Source: Lachnospiraceae bacterium UBA4317
Lineage (GTDB): Bacteria > Bacillota_A > Clostridia > Lachnospirales > Lachnospiraceae
Length of the DNA stretch: 20,572 nt
Assembly (NCBI GenBank): GCA_002394525.1
Contig: DGUF01000182.1
Coordinates: forward strand, 1-20,572
Direction of reading: 5' to 3'
Shown here: in pieces, positions 1 through 6,850 of the stretch
Layout: each line of letters begins with the position of its first letter
Position numbering within the stretch: the first letter of the stretch is position 1
Position numbers and translations under genes: made by a program
The notes under the pieces: model-generated
The model's input: the letters and a program-made list of their open reading frames with translations, nothing else
The model's database searches: none
Told to the model about the DNA's origin: nothing

Positions 1-92
1 CGGAGCTGCGCAAGGCCCTTCGGCTGTTTGTGCAGCTTGACGAGTCTCAGAGCCTTTACGATACTTTTGACCTTTACATCATTATATTTCAT
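1..92 (-). CDS. unidentified partial ORF downstream of atpB
   Basis: An open frame starts at ATG 92-90 on the minus strand and leaves the window at its left edge, giving about 30 residues that begin MKYNDVKVKSIVKALRL. It is basic, with Lys, Leu and Val prominent and no membrane segment. The expected next gene after atpB is atpE (subunit c), a short hydrophobic two-helix protein, and what is visible does not look like it. There is no convincing ribosome binding site before the ATG; the 28 bases after the atpB stop are mostly GC-rich. It could be a real small gene, the N-terminus of something unusual, or a chance frame. No function is assigned. Confidence 0.35.
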   Translation of the reverse strand, partial: MKYNDVKVKSIVKALRLVKLHKQPKGLAQL

Positions 93-120
93 ATATTTAT
101 GGCCGCCGGCGCATTAAAAA

Positions 121-885
121 TCATCCTTCTGCCGCGTTGGCGATGTACATGATCGTCAGCATGGTGAAGATGAACGCCTGCATGGCGCCGGTAAACCAGT
201 CAAAATAGACCGAAAGGACAGCCGGAAGGCCGACGCTCAGGATGGGGATGTGGCTGAGGAACTCGCCGACCGCGCCGGGGATCAGACCCAGGAGCGCGCC
301 GGAGGCGATGGCCAGAGCCGCATAGATCAGGCCGTTGATGACGATGCCCGACAGGATGTTGCCGAAATGACGGCAGGCCATACTGACAGGGGTCGCCAGC
401 TCGGACAGGATGTTGAAGGGGGTCATGACAGGGATCGGTTCGGTGAACCCTTTCATGTAGCCCAGCAGACCGCCGGCCTTGATCTTGTTTGCCGTGATCA
501 TGATGAAGACCAGGATCGCCCAGGAGGCCTCCGTCGAGAGGTCTGCTGTCGGACTCCTGAAGATTGGGATCAGGCTGATCAGGTTGGAGACGATACTCGT
601 GGCAAAGATGGTGGAAACGAAGGGGATCAGGTTGTCAAACTTTGTCCCGCCCGTGTTGTTGCGGACCAGATTGGTCGCCGCCTCCACGATCATCTCGGCA
701 ACTGCCTGCCGTTTGGAGATCTTCTCCACTTTCAGGTTGCGCGTCAGGAATATGCACAGTCCCGTGATGATGAGCATGACGATCCAGCTCACCACGATCG
801 TTTCCGAGATCAGGATATCGCCCAGGACAGGGATCCCCGTCGGAATTCTGAAGAATATCTTCGCACCGGAAATGTCAAATTCCAT
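121..885 (-). CDS. atpB: F1Fo ATP synthase subunit a
   Basis: Subunit a of the membrane Fo sector, which forms the two ion half-channels against the c-ring. The 254-residue length fits the family. Hydrophobic helices are visible at about 29-48, 85-107, 121-137, 168-200 and 215-252. The essential arginine is R172 in the stretch SMACRHFGNILSG (E. coli R210 region), with N176 behind it and a conserved Gln at Q236 in the last helix. The position that is Glu219 in E. coli is Ile here, so the proton or sodium path differs in detail; ion specificity cannot be read from this. The start ATG is preceded by a strong GAGGAGGTGAG ribosome binding site. It lies 237 bp after the atpI-like gene in the same direction, as in Firmicute atp operons. 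Confidence 0.95.
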   Translation of the reverse strand: MEFDISGAKIFFRIPTGIPVLGDILISETIVVSWIVMLIITGLCIFLTRNLKVEKISKRQAVAEMIVEAATNLVRNNTGGTKFDNLIPFVSTIFATSIVSNLISLIPIFRSPTADLSTEASWAILVFIMITANKIKAGGLLGYMKGFTEPIPVMTPFNILSELATPVSMACRHFGNILSGIVINGLIYAALAIASGALLGLIPGAVGEFLSHIPILSVGLPAVLSVYFDWFTGAMQAFIFTMLTIMYIANAAEG

Positions 886-985
886 TAATAATACTCACCT
901 CCTCTGCTATTGAATTTTTTATATCCCATACAAACGAAGCCGTATTCCAGGACTAGAATGTGAAAGGTGCTTTCGTCAATATGGC

Positions 986-1001
986 GGCGCCGGACGGCGC
1001 C
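986..1001 (-). other. GC-rich hairpin between atpI-like gene and atpB
   Basis: A perfect 6-bp stem (GGCGCC, loop of 4, GGCGCC) lies in the 237-bp gap upstream of atpB. No T-tract follows on the minus strand, so it is not a clear terminator. It may be a processing or attenuation structure within the atp transcript. Confidence 0.35.
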
Positions 1002-1048
1002 TGCAAAACGCTGTTTCCTTTATCTGAATTCCCTTCTGGAACCCCCCA

Positions 1049-1077
1049 AATATCTAATCCCTTTAAAGGCCTTTCAA
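1049..1077 (-). promoter_or_regulatory. possible internal promoter before atpB
   Basis: On the minus strand TTGAAA is followed after about 17 bases by GATATT, in an AT-richer patch just downstream of the atpI-like stop. This could give atpB and the genes beyond it extra transcription. The -10 match is weak and alternative registers exist, so this is tentative. Confidence 0.3.
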
Positions 1078-1122
1078 TAAAAGAACAGCGCAATGCTCCT
1101 CACAGGTTTGTCATGAAGCTGT

Positions 1123-1782
1123 TTATTCGTCTGTTTTTTCCGTCTCTTCCGGATCCGGAATGCCGTCGTCCTCCGAGAAGGCCGGTGTATCCCCTTCTGA
1201 TGATCCGGGCTCTTCCGGTCCCTCCGGGTCCGGTATGCCGTCGTCCTCCGAAAAGACCGGAGCCTGTTTGTCTGAAGCTCCGTCCTCCTCAGGTTTCTCC
1301 GTGTCCGGGACCGCGTCGTCCTCCGAAAAGGCAGGAGGCTCAGCCGCTGGTGCCGCGGTTCCGGTCCCGGGCTTGCCTGTGATCCCCATGCGAATCCCCC
1401 GGATCTTGATCACCAGACTGGGGATAAAGAGGGGGATGATGCCCGCCGCGTAATTGAAGCAGGGGGCAAAGATCGCGATGATGATCCAGAGTCCCCGCAT
1501 CAGCATGCGGTTGCGGTAGCTCACGCGCATCATGCGCAGGGCGTCATCGCGGTTGGTGACATTGACAACATTCTGGACCGTGACCGCCATCAGAAAGAAA
1601 TTGGCGACTGCCACGGCTCCGCCGCAGAGGGCCCCGAGGACAATCCTGTAGTCGAATTTGACGGTGGACTCCGGAAAAATCAGGTGCAGGACCAGAAAGA
1701 TCAGGATCAGGATGACACATCCAACGGCTGTCCCGGCCGCCACTGCCATTGTCTCCTTGCGGACAGCTTTTTGCAGTTTCAT
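1123..1782 (-). CDS. atpI: ATP synthase subunit I-like membrane protein with acidic repeat tail
   Basis: An AtpI/ATP-synt_I-type protein, thought to assist Fo assembly or c-ring formation. Hydrophobic segments at about 13-36, 46-70, 97-108 and 111-126 give the four-helix layout of the family. The family is usually about 120-140 residues; this protein has 219 because of an acidic, Pro-rich tail from about residue 137. The tail holds three copies of an FSEDD...PD.E unit beginning at residues 152, 177 and 202, an exact 25-residue period. The position between an AtpZ-like gene and atpB supports the assignment better than sequence alone. The ATG at 1782 has only a weak ribosome binding site (AAAGCTGAG). 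The tail should be cytoplasmic; its role is unknown. Confidence 0.75.
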   Translation of the reverse strand: MKLQKAVRKETMAVAAGTAVGCVILILIFLVLHLIFPESTVKFDYRIVLGALCGGAVAVANFFLMAVTVQNVVNVTNRDDALRMMRVSYRNRMLMRGLWIIIAIFAPCFNYAAGIIPLFIPSLVIKIRGIRMGITGKPGTGTAAPAAEPPAFSEDDAVPDTEKPEEDGASDKQAPVFSEDDGIPDPEGPEEPGSSEGDTPAFSEDDGIPDPEETEKTDE

Positions 1783-1835
1783 AAAATCTCAGCTTTCTAA
1801 AACTAAATATTTTTATGTTCTCAGACGGCCTCTTC

Positions 1836-2102
1836 TCAGCGGTGATCATTGAAGGACCGCTCCTCAGAGCCCCTGGAGGGCTTTTTCTCCCTGCGGGTGA
1901 CTGCCAGATAGACCTTGTAGGCAGTCATAAAGGAAGCGCCGAGTCCCAGGATCATGCCCGGAAGATAGATCCACAGCGGGGCATGGAGCCTTGTGCAGAG
2001 CATATAGCAGGCCGCCAGACACATCAGGAGCGGCATGGCGAGCGAGAGCCCGAGCTGTCCCAGGAGTGTCAGCTGCGCCAGTATTTCATTCCATTTGATC
2101 AT
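1836..2102 (-). CDS. AtpZ/AtpI-type small membrane protein, first gene of atp operon
   Basis: An 88-residue protein with two hydrophobic segments (about 13-37 and 42-66) and a basic, hydrophilic C-terminus ending RREKKPSRGSEERSF. The layout, with the G.LGLS.AMPL helix and the ILGLGASFMTAYKVYL helix, matches the AtpZ/AtpI 'F0F1-ATPase gate' family, small proteins at the head of atp operons proposed to act as Mg2+ or Ca2+ transporters or assembly factors. A longer frame begins at 2189, but the ATG at 2102 has an AAAGGCGG ribosome binding site and starts at the family's usual place. The promoter at 2181-2209 gives it a leader of about 70 nt. The atpI-like gene follows 53 bp downstream. Confidence 0.75.
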   Translation of the reverse strand: MIKWNEILAQLTLLGQLGLSLAMPLLMCLAACYMLCTRLHAPLWIYLPGMILGLGASFMTAYKVYLAVTRREKKPSRGSEERSFNDHR

Positions 2103-2180
2103 GACAGATCCGCCTTTTGTCAGAAAAGATGATTCCGGATGAGCCGGGAGACGTGATCCTCTCAGAATCGCGTACTTTAA

Positions 2181-2209
2181 ATAATACACTTTTTCTTTTT
2201 AGACAGCAA
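2181..2209 (-). promoter_or_regulatory. sigma-A-type promoter of the atp operon
   Basis: On the minus strand, -35 TTGCTG (2209-2204), a 17-bp A-rich spacer and -10 TATTAT (2186-2181). Transcription should start near 2174, about 70 bases before the atpZ-like ATG. It lies just outside the end of the dispersed repeat at 2251-2397. Confidence 0.75.
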
Positions 2210-2250
2210 TGCGTTTTTTAACTCAGGCCGGCGCGCCCGTTTTCCCCGCC

Positions 2251-2397
2251 GTTACAGTTCACGCCTTCTGAAGGGCGTGAACTGTAACGTTGCGTTCAGC
2301 GATTCCAAAGCGCTGCGCGCCGCTGAACGCCGTAAAACTCGGGTTTTTGCATTGAAAATCATGCAAAAACGCCTCGCGTTCGTGGCAGCCTGAACTA
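2251..2397 (-). repeat. dispersed structured intergenic element, copy A
   Basis: Read on the minus strand, this stretch matches 8471-8660 (plus) in a series of ordered blocks: CTGCCACGAA, CGAGG, CCCGAGTT, ACGGCGT, AATCGCTGAACGC and CGTTACA. It folds into three stems: GTTTTTGCA with TGCAAAAAC, GCGTTCAGCG with CGCTGAACGC, and a terminal perfect 15-bp stem GTTACAGTTCACGCC with GGCGTGAACTGTAAC. The element begins with GGTAG, and the TAG inside is the stop codon of the short-chain dehydrogenase gene. It ends about 40 bp before the atp promoter. No T-tract follows the last stem. It contains no ORF of its own. It could be a 3'-UTR RNA element or a MITE-like mobile repeat. Confidence 0.8.
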
Positions 2398-3354
2398 CCC
2401 CGCCTTCTCTGCGGTCCCTGGCTGCGGACCCATCTTCTTTTTCTGCTGGGCGGCTGTGATGCGGATGGTCAGGTCTGAGGGCAGGAGCCTCTGGCCGGCG
2501 ACGGCCAGGCGGATCTGCCATCCGGGGATGATCAGGACCTTGCGCTTTTCCATCATCTGCAGGGCGTAGTCGACGCATTCCTCCACGGAAATGCCGGGCA
2601 GGGCAAAGGATACGTCGGCCACCCGGTTGAATTCGGTGTCGACCGGGCCCGGGCAGAGGCAGCCCACATAGACCGGGGATCCCGCCTGGCGGAGCTCCTC
2701 CGCCACGCCGCGGGTCAGGCTGGCCATGTAGGCCTTGGTCGCGTAGTAGCCCGACATGAAGGGGCCCGCGGGAAAGAGGCCCGCCGAGGAGGCCACATTG
2801 AGAATGTATCCGCCCCCCTCCGCCTCCATCCTGTGCAGGATATATTTGAAGAGGACATGCTGGGCAGCCACATTGACATCGATCATATTGACCTCCCGCA
2901 TGAGGTCCGTGCCCATGAAGGGACCGCTGACGCCAAAACCCGCATTGTTGATGAAAATATCGATCCGCCGGCCGACCAGGTCCTCGCAGAGCCGGATCAG
3001 GTCTTCGTGGCGGCTCAGGTCCGCAGGCAGCAGCAGGCACTCGGTGCCCAGCTCGGCGCGCAGCTGCTCCAGCCTGTCGCGCCTTCGCGCGATCAGGATG
3101 AGGGGGAATCCCTCCAGGGAAAGCTGCCTGGCAAATTCGCGGCCGATCCCTGAGCTGGCTCCGGTGATCACGGCATAGTTTCTCCTGCCCGGCCCGCTGT
3201 CCGGCAGCTGTTCGGCATCTGCCCGGGAGGCTTTGTCCATGACCTCTCGCATTGCGCTTTCAAGGATCGTCCTGGCTGTATCACTGAGTATTTTCCCCCC
3301 GGCCTTCAGCTGGCGCACGCAGGGTCCTGCCTTTTCCATGATGTTTGTATACAA
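2395..3354 (-). CDS. short-chain dehydrogenase/reductase (DltE-like, COG0300 type)
   Basis: An NAD(P)-dependent oxidoreductase with a Rossmann fold; substrate unknown. The coenzyme motif TGASSGIG is at residues 64-71, an NNAG motif at 136-139, a catalytic serine at S189 or S190, and the YxxxK pair is Y203/K207 in GYYATKAY, followed by a CPGPVDTEF loop. The C-terminal part (RKVLIIPGWQIRL..) resembles the COG0300 group, whose members often act on lipid or acyl substrates. The start is TTG 3354: it has an AAAGGAAAAGAC ribosome binding site, whereas the ATG 15 bases further in has none. The first 58 residues before the Rossmann fold are longer than usual and helical-looking. It is 294 bp downstream of the Gfo/Idh-type gene on the same strand. 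Its TAG stop lies inside the boundary of repeat copy A. Confidence 0.9.
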   Translation of the reverse strand: MYTNIMEKAGPCVRQLKAGGKILSDTARTILESAMREVMDKASRADAEQLPDSGPGRRNYAVITGASSGIGREFARQLSLEGFPLILIARRRDRLEQLRAELGTECLLLPADLSRHEDLIRLCEDLVGRRIDIFINNAGFGVSGPFMGTDLMREVNMIDVNVAAQHVLFKYILHRMEAEGGGYILNVASSAGLFPAGPFMSGYYATKAYMASLTRGVAEELRQAGSPVYVGCLCPGPVDTEFNRVADVSFALPGISVEECVDYALQMMEKRKVLIIPGWQIRLAVAGQRLLPSDLTIRITAAQQKKKMGPQPGTAEKAG

Positions 3355-3465
3355 GTCTTTTCCTTTCCGGCGGCCGCCCGCAAATGAACAACCTCCCTCT
3401 TGTACTTATTTTATCGTGTTGCCGCAAGTAAATTTTGCAGTTTCACATGTATAACAGCGCATTTT

Positions 3466-3648
3466 TCATGCTTTTCCGTCAAAATTCCGCTTAGTTCCTC
3501 CTGCCGGCCGGTCTTGCGATTCTCTGCCGTTTATTGTCTGCCGGGCAGCAGATTTGGCGGCGCCTCTGCCGTTTATTATCCGCTGGCCGGCGGGTCCGGC
3601 AATGCCTCTGCCGTTCATTGTCCGGCGGCGCCTCCTCCGTTCTCTGTA
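3466..3648 (-). repeat. 42-bp tandem repeat, in frame with and just after the oxidoreductase stop
   Basis: Three imperfect copies of a 42-bp unit begin at plus-strand positions 3522, 3564 and 3606 (each CTCTGCCGTT.ATT). On the minus strand the frame of the upstream oxidoreductase continues past its TAA (3651-3649) for 60 codons to a TGA at 3468-3466. It would encode a basic stretch with three INGRG-like 14-residue repeats. An ATG at 3618 with GGAGGAGG upstream could alternatively start a separate peptide of about 50 residues. Whether it is translated is unknown. It resembles the low-complexity protein tails of neighbouring genes and may be a tail cut off by a stop codon. Confidence 0.5.
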
Positions 3649-4635
3649 TTACAGGTCAGTCGGATAGGGAATGCCGGCTCCCAGGCGGGCGCGCTCGATC
3701 GTCCGCATGACTGCCAGGCTGATCGCAAGCTCCCTGTCCATGAAGGCGCGGTCCTTCTCCGCGGCCGCCCTGGAAAAGTTCCGGAACTCCTGCACCATCC
3801 GGTTTTTGTCAGGTGTGGGCTCGAACTCCTCGGTCTTTCCGCCGACGCAGACCTGCAGCCGCTCCATCGCGTTGGTCTTGCCCGGCACCCGGATCCAGCC
3901 CTTCTCGCCCTGAATGGTGAAATGGCAGGGGCTGTCGGAGTCCTTGGCCGCGGCCAGGACGCCGATGAAGTCCTTGTAGGTGAGGACCGCGATGCCGGAG
4001 GTGTCAGCGCCGTTATGCCCGAGATTGGGATAGTACTGCGCATTCTCCGGCTCTCCCAGGAGGGCGACCGCGAGATTGACATTGTAGACATTGAGGTCAT
4101 AGAGGGTGCCGCCGCAGGCCGCGAGGTCAAAGGCCGGGGCGATATCGCCGGCCAGGTACCGGTCGTAACGGCTGGAGTACTGGCTGAAATTGGCCTGGAC
4201 CAGGCGGATCCTGCCGATGGAGGGCAGGGCCTGGCGCATCTTCTCGATCACCTGGCAGTTGCGGCAGGTCACCGCCTCAAAGAGGAAGCGTCCGCGCTCC
4301 TTCGCCAGGCTGACCAGCTCCTCCGCATGGGCCGTCAGGGTCGTGAAGGGCTTCTCCATGATCACGTCTTTGTCCGCCAGCAGGGCCTTTTTTCCATATT
4401 CATAGTGGACCATGTTGATGATGCCCACATAGACCGTGTCGATCTCAGGGTCGGCCAGCAGCTCGTCATAATCGGTATAGACCTTGCCGATCCCGAATTC
4501 CTCCGCGAAGGCCCGGCCCTTTTCCAGGCTGTGGGGCCTGGCCAGGATTGCCCTGAGATGGATCTCCTCCACCTCCGACATGGCCTCCAGGGCCTCCCTG
4601 ATGATGGATCCCGTACCCAGTATTCCGATCTTCAT
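3649..4635 (-). CDS. Gfo/Idh/MocA-family NAD(P)-dependent oxidoreductase
   Basis: A 328-residue protein of normal family length. The N-terminal Rossmann domain opens MKIGILGTGSI with the GxGxxI dinucleotide motif. The family's EKP signature is at residues 94-96 (IMEKPFTT), its Lys usually catalytic. A C-terminal alpha/beta domain starts near residue 120 and includes GGTLYDLNVYNV in place of the usual GGG.L.D.G.Y. Members oxidise or reduce sugars, inositols and related polyols; the substrate is not evident here. The start ATG has an AAAGGAG ribosome binding site. It follows the AAA+ gene by 95 bp on the same strand and precedes the short-chain dehydrogenase, so two oxidoreductases sit side by side, possibly co-transcribed. 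Confidence 0.9.
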   Translation of the reverse strand: MKIGILGTGSIIREALEAMSEVEEIHLRAILARPHSLEKGRAFAEEFGIGKVYTDYDELLADPEIDTVYVGIINMVHYEYGKKALLADKDVIMEKPFTTLTAHAEELVSLAKERGRFLFEAVTCRNCQVIEKMRQALPSIGRIRLVQANFSQYSSRYDRYLAGDIAPAFDLAACGGTLYDLNVYNVNLAVALLGEPENAQYYPNLGHNGADTSGIAVLTYKDFIGVLAAAKDSDSPCHFTIQGEKGWIRVPGKTNAMERLQVCVGGKTEEFEPTPDKNRMVQEFRNFSRAAAEKDRAFMDRELAISLAVMRTIERARLGAGIPYPTDL

Positions 4636-4670
4636 ATCTGTCTCTTCTCCTTTCCGCGGCTCAGCCTGAC

Positions 4671-4687
4671 CAGGGGTCAGTCCCCTG
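4671..4687 (-). other. small perfect hairpin between AAA+ and oxidoreductase genes
   Basis: CAGGGG, a 5-base loop and CCCCTG form a 6-bp stem in the short gap, about 36 bp before the oxidoreductase start. No T-tract follows on either strand. It may tune read-through or mRNA processing; this is inference. Confidence 0.3.
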
Positions 4688-4730
4688 CCGCGTCCGCTGT
4701 CCTGTTCTCGATTACGACTGTGTCCGGGGC

Positions 4731-6533
4731 TTATGATTTTTCTGTATCTCTATCAGCACCTGCGTCCGAAGCTTGTGTCTTTTCCGTTTCTGCGGCTGCG
4801 TCCGGCGCCTTGGTTTTTTCCACATTTTTTTCCGCTGAGACTGTTTTCTGCTCATTCACGGAGGCGGCTCCCTGCAGGGGCTTCCGGGCGTCGGCCCCCG
4901 CGGGGGCGGTCTTCTGCACACTCACGGCATCGGCTGCCTGCAGGGTTTTCTGCAGGTCCGCACCTGCAGAGGCGTTCTTCTGCGCACTCACGGCATCGGC
5001 TGCCTGCAGGGTCTTCTGCGCATCGGCCTCTGCGGGGGCGGTCTTCTGCACACTCACGGCATCGGCTGCCTGCAGGGTCTTCTGCAGGTCCGCACCCGCT
5101 GTCTCCTCCAGGTCCTCGAGCAGGATCTTCTTGAGATCCTCCCTGCCCGGATTCTCCATGGCCGCGATGCGGCGGGCCTGGTTGGTGATGACCTCCTCAA
5201 AGAGGTTGCGGACCTCGCGGGCATTGGCGAAGTTCTCCCGTGTCGCCAGCTTGCGCTGGACCAGCATGGCCCGAATCTGGGCCTTCACGTCGTCCTCCGT
5301 CTCGTAGTCATACTTTTTGCAGTTCATCTCAAAGATCCCCATCAGCTCGTCGATGGTGTAATCCGGGAATTCGATATATTTATTGAAGCGGGACTTGAGC
5401 CCGGGGTTGCTGTTGATAAAGTTTTCCATGGGCCTGGTGTAGCCCGCCACGATTACGACAAAGTTGTCGCGGTTGTCCTCCATGGCCTTGAGGATGGTGT
5501 CGATGGCCTCCTGGCCGAAGGTGTCGTCCTTGCGCGCAAGGGCGTAGGCCTCATCGATAAAGAGGACGCCGCCCTTGGCCTCCTCGATCTTTTTGGCCGT
5601 CTTGAGGGCTGTCTGGCCCACATAGCCCGCGACCAGGCCCGACCGGTCGACCTCGACCAGCTGGCCCTGCGACAGGACGCCGATCTGCTTATAGAGCCTG
5701 GCCAGGATCCTGGCGACGGTCGTCTTGCCGGTCCCGGGATTGCCCGTAAAGACCAGGTGGAGGGAGACGGGGACGGACTTGAGGCCGCCGTCCCTGCGCA
5801 TCTTCTGGATCTTGACGAAGGCCATGAGCTCCTTGACGTCGTGCTTGATCTTCGTGAGGCCGATCAGATTGTCCAGTTCCTCCATGGGATCCGTCTCAGG
5901 CTCTTTTTCTTTTTGCTCCGGCTTAGCCGCGGACACGGCCCGGGCTGTCTGTACTGCCTGGCCTGCGCCGGCCTGCGGCGCCCCGAAGGCCCCCGCGTCT
6001 CCCCCGCCTGTATTTGCCGGATCCAGGCCGGCGAAGTCGGTAAAGAGCTTTCCGTCGGCTCCGGCCATCAGGGAGGGGTCAATATCCGCCAGGTCCTTTC
6101 CGGGATCCGGGAGGCCGCTTCCTGCACCCGCGCCGGTCCGGGGTCTTTTCCCCGTCACGGAGGGCATCCCGTCGTAGAGCGGATTGTCCAGAAGGGACTG
6201 CACCTCCCGGAGGGCGTCATTGGCCCTCTGCAGCGCATCCGTCCTGGCACCAAGCGAGGAGGTGATCTCTCTTCCCTTCGCCTCCAGGGCGTCGATCCGG
6301 TCTCCGAGGGAAGAAGCTTTTTCATTCCGCCTTCCGGCGGTCTTTTCTTCCGGCCCGGCTGCGGGATCCCCGAAGGTCAGTCCGGTCTTTTCCGCGGACC
6401 TGTCTGCAGCATCACTGCCCTTTTCTCCAAAAAAATCCCCGTATGCGCCCTTCAGAAACTTTTTTTCCATGGCCTGAAGAGCTTTCAGACGTTCTTTTTC
6501 TTTTTCCATATCCGATTTTTTCAACAGTCCCAT
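4731..6533 (-). CDS. CbbX/SpoVK-type AAA+ ATPase with tandem-repeat C-terminal tail
   Basis: A 600-residue protein. Residues 1-30 are a charged helix, about 70-115 is a probable coiled coil, and 120-215 is a Gly/Ala/Pro-rich linker. One AAA+ domain spans about 217-477: Walker A GNPGTGKT (264-271), pore-loop segment AGYVGQT (302-308), Walker B VLFIDEA (323-329), arginine-finger region LKSRF (379-383) and a sensor-2-like ANAREVRN (437-444). This matches the CbbX/SpoVK/EccA group, hexameric remodelling motors; the client is unknown. From residue 481 a 22-residue unit (AD.QKTLQAADAVS.QKTAPA) is repeated four times at 481, 503, 525 and 547, followed by a Lys/Ala/Asp-rich end. The ATG at 6533 has GAGGAG eight bases upstream and is preferred over a longer frame to 6590. 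It is divergent from the GH25 gene. Confidence 0.88.
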   Translation of the reverse strand: MGLLKKSDMEKEKERLKALQAMEKKFLKGAYGDFFGEKGSDAADRSAEKTGLTFGDPAAGPEEKTAGRRNEKASSLGDRIDALEAKGREITSSLGARTDALQRANDALREVQSLLDNPLYDGMPSVTGKRPRTGAGAGSGLPDPGKDLADIDPSLMAGADGKLFTDFAGLDPANTGGGDAGAFGAPQAGAGQAVQTARAVSAAKPEQKEKEPETDPMEELDNLIGLTKIKHDVKELMAFVKIQKMRRDGGLKSVPVSLHLVFTGNPGTGKTTVARILARLYKQIGVLSQGQLVEVDRSGLVAGYVGQTALKTAKKIEEAKGGVLFIDEAYALARKDDTFGQEAIDTILKAMEDNRDNFVVIVAGYTRPMENFINSNPGLKSRFNKYIEFPDYTIDELMGIFEMNCKKYDYETEDDVKAQIRAMLVQRKLATRENFANAREVRNLFEEVITNQARRIAAMENPGREDLKKILLEDLEETAGADLQKTLQAADAVSVQKTAPAEADAQKTLQAADAVSAQKNASAGADLQKTLQAADAVSVQKTAPAGADARKPLQGAASVNEQKTVSAEKNVEKTKAPDAAAETEKTQASDAGADRDTEKS

Positions 6534-6640
6534 CTCCTTCTCTCCTCGAACGATATCCGGAAGCTTTGTCCCGAACGCAGGCCCCGCCAATGGAAGCGGG
6601 GGTCTTCCTCATCGAATGCAGAATCATGATCACTGCTATT

Positions 6641-6668
6641 AGTATAGCATGAGAGCGCTTGTCTTTGC
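6641..6668 (-). promoter_or_regulatory. possible promoter of the AAA+ gene
   Basis: On the minus strand, -10 TATACT at 6646-6641 with a poor -35 (GCAAAG, 6668-6663) 16 bp upstream. It would start transcription about 100 bases before the AAA+ ATG. The -10 is good, the -35 weak. Confidence 0.45.
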
Positions 6669-6676
6669 GGAAAAAA

Positions 6677-6770
6677 GTCTGCCCAGACGCACATACACGG
6701 CAGGGCGGTTTTTTGTGTCTGCCCTGACGCACTTACGCGGCGGGGCGCCTTTTTTATGTTTGCCCTGCCC
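6677..6770 (+). repeat. 40-bp tandem repeat with terminator-like units, between divergent genes
   Basis: A 40-bp unit begins at 6677, recurs at 6717, and a third partial copy starts at 6758. Each full unit reads GTCTGCCC.GACGCAC.TAC, then a complementary GGGCGG or GGGCGCC, then TTTTTT. The two halves can pair as a short stem followed by six T, so each unit resembles a weak intrinsic terminator on the plus strand. The partial third copy supplies the -35 hexamer of the GH25 promoter. Together with the promoters on either side, this accounts for the 317-bp gap between the AAA+ and GH25 genes; no ORF in it looks real. Confidence 0.6.
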
Positions 6771-6788
6771 CCCTCGACAGGTTATAAT
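6760..6788 (+). promoter_or_regulatory. sigma-A-type promoter of the GH25 gene
   Basis: -35 TTGCCC (6760-6765), 17-bp spacer, -10 TATAAT (6783-6788). Transcription should start near 6795, about 55 bases before the first candidate start codon. Confidence 0.7.
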
Positions 6789-6850
6789 AAGAAGTCCGGG
6801 CGTCTCTGACCGATTTACGGAATCGAATCGACGATCCCGCAGATACGATC

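Noticed and set aside
3400..5307. Very long plus-strand ORF (635 codons) opposite the oxidoreductase and AAA+ genes
   Set aside because: It is the antisense of two clear genes; its sequence is low-complexity Ala/Ser/Cys-rich and matches no fold. Long antisense frames are expected in GC-rich DNA.
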